This document shows, piece after piece, positions 6,158 to 7,143 of a stretch of DNA of 7,143 nucleotides. The stretch is from positions 1 through 7,143 of the forward strand of contig JACMJO010000147.1 of assembly GCA_014380605.1 (NCBI GenBank). Reading direction: 5' to 3'. Each line of letters begins with the position of its first letter. Position 1 is the stretch's first letter. Made by a program: the position numbers and the translations under genes. Origin of the DNA: Fimbriimonadaceae bacterium (GTDB taxonomy: Bacteria; Armatimonadota; Fimbriimonadia; Fimbriimonadales; Fimbriimonadaceae). Below the pieces are notes generated by a model. The model was not told the origin of the DNA, made no database searches, and worked only from the letters and a program-made list of their open reading frames with translations.

Positions 6158-6197
6158 CAATAGGTTCCGCGCCAGGTATTGGCCGTGATGCAGAGTC

Positions 6198-6203
6198 TAC
6201 AAT
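6198..6203 (+). promoter_or_regulatory. Candidate -10 element for a leaderless GH57 transcript
   Basis: TACAAT matches the -10 consensus at five of six positions and is followed by only five bases before ATG 6209, so initiation at the usual distance would begin at or next to the start codon. No Shine-Dalgarno sequence is present, as expected for a leaderless message. No recognisable -35 hexamer occurs 16-18 bp upstream, which lowers confidence. The whole divergent gap to the FHA gene is about 51 bp (6158-6208), and I see no clear promoter for the leftward operon in it. Confidence 0.42.
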
Positions 6204-6208
6204 GAGTC

Positions 6209-7143
6209 ATGCCGGTTGGTAGGTTTCTTTTGTGCCTTCACTCGCACATGCCTTACGTTCTGAGTCATGGGAAGAGTCCGCATGGAACCGACTGGATCAA
6301 CGAGTCCACTGCTGAATGCTATCTACCGATTCTAAACGCGCTGGATCGTCTGGAGAAAGAAGGGATTCGGCCCCATTGGACGATCAACGTCACCCCGATT
6401 CTCGCTGAGCAACTAGAGGACAAGGCGTTCAAGGACGAGTTCGAAGACTATTGCCAATCAAAGATCGACTTCGCGATTGAGGATCAGAAGCTGTTTGAGA
6501 AGGAAGGCCCGCTATGGATGCAAGGCTTGGCGGCGTTTTGGCAACGGCAATACACGCGCGCGCTTGTTGAGTTCAAGCACAAGTGGGGCCGAAGCGTCGT
6601 CGAGGGATTCAAGTACTTCCAGGACGTAGGCTCGATTGAGGTCATCACCTGCGGGGCAACCCACGGATACATGCCGTTGCTAGGGACCGACGAGAGTTGC
6701 TCCGCTCAGGTCAAGCTTGGGGTCGAGACCTACAAAAAACACTTTGGACGACAGCCACGAGGAATCTGGCTCCCGGAATGCGCCTACCGCCCGCGTTACG
6801 ACTGGCGATCTCCGGTTGGCCAGAATGAAGTCTCCTGGCCACGTAAAGGAGTTGAGGAGTATCTCGCTGAGAACGACATTGAATACTTCTTTGTCGATTC
6901 CCACATGATTCGTGGCGGAGAACCGCTTGGCACCTATGCCGCAAACTTCCCCCAACTTGCCGAACTCTTTGCCCGGAGCAAGAAGAACTTCCAAGAGAAC
7001 ATCGGTTTTAGAAGCGAGTACGAGCATTACGAGTTACCAAATGGGGTGGTGTGCTTTGCCCGTGATCCAGAGACCACTGTCAAGGTGTGGTCGGGAGACA
7101 GCGGCTATCCCGGCGACGAGCAGTACTTGGAGTTCCATAAACA
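6209..7143 (+). CDS. GH57 1,4-alpha-glucan branching enzyme, N-terminal part
   Basis: The reading frame is open to the right edge (311 codons visible, no stop), so the gene is truncated by the window. The product is predicted to make alpha-1,6 branch points in glycogen-like glucans. The N-terminus reads MPVGRFLLCLHSHMPYV, containing the first GH57 motif HxHxPY (11-16). Further hallmarks are ITCGATHGYMPLL (146-158) and GIWLPECAYRP (185-195), where E190 is the expected catalytic nucleophile; branching enzymes of Thermus and Thermococcus have it at about 183-184. Near the edge VWSGDSGYPGD (293-303) also matches this subfamily. The expected acid/base aspartate and any C-terminal domain lie beyond the window. 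ATG 6209 is chosen because a TGA immediately precedes it in frame (6203-6205) and starting at ATG 6248 would remove the catalytic-domain HSH motif. A general amylase or 4-alpha-glucanotransferase is less likely given the ECAYRP form of the nucleophile motif. Confidence 0.92.
   Translation, partial: MPVGRFLLCLHSHMPYVLSHGKSPHGTDWINESTAECYLPILNALDRLEKEGIRPHWTINVTPILAEQLEDKAFKDEFEDYCQSKIDFAIEDQKLFEKEGPLWMQGLAAFWQRQYTRALVEFKHKWGRSVVEGFKYFQDVGSIEVITCGATHGYMPLLGTDESCSAQVKLGVETYKKHFGRQPRGIWLPECAYRPRYDWRSPVGQNEVSWPRKGVEEYLAENDIEYFFVDSHMIRGGEPLGTYAANFPQLAELFARSKKNFQENIGFRSEYEHYELPNGVVCFARDPETTVKVWSGDSGYPGDEQYLEFHK

Overview
The window is ordinary bacterial chromosome carrying seven complete or nearly complete protein genes and the last codons of an eighth. 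It falls into three blocks. Every gene identity was inferred by eye from motifs; no database search was possible.

Block 1 (1-2942, + strand) is the promoter-distal part of a ribosomal-protein (spc-type) operon: the C-terminal codons of ribosomal protein L15 (rplO), then secY, adk and map. rplO/secY overlap by four bases (GTGA) and adk/map by four bases (TTGA), so both junctions look translationally coupled with non-ATG starts. Between secY and adk lies a 145-bp spacer unlike the rest of the block. It is AT-rich, has a 7-bp periodicity and contains a large imperfect inverted repeat. The infA-rpmJ-rpsM-rpsK genes that often follow map are absent, and the operon ends abruptly against a convergent gene.

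Block 2 (2946-6157, - strand) is a probable three-gene operon read right to left. It encodes a membrane-anchored FHA-domain protein, an M42-family metallo-aminopeptidase, and a zinc-dependent medium-chain alcohol dehydrogenase. Junction gaps are 7 and 22 bp. No shared pathway is evident.

Block 3 (6209 to the right edge, + strand) is the N-terminal part of a GH57-type 1,4-alpha-glucan branching enzyme, divergent from the FHA gene across about 50 bp. A TACAAT hexamer ends five bases before its ATG and no Shine-Dalgarno sequence is visible, so the transcript may be leaderless.

The organism is a bacterium, with moderately high GC in the genes by impression. A zinc-finger-type adenylate kinase, a GH57 branching enzyme, the SecY N-terminus and mixed GTG/TTG/ATG starts would fit a deep-branching phylum such as Armatimonadota, but that placement is a guess. 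I see no CRISPR array, transposase, tRNA, rRNA or convincing new defence or biosynthetic system. The points most worth checking are the heptad-periodic inverted repeat, a D33V change in adenylate kinase, and the FHA protein with an apparent extracytoplasmic domain. No stretch longer than 300 bases lacks a gene.
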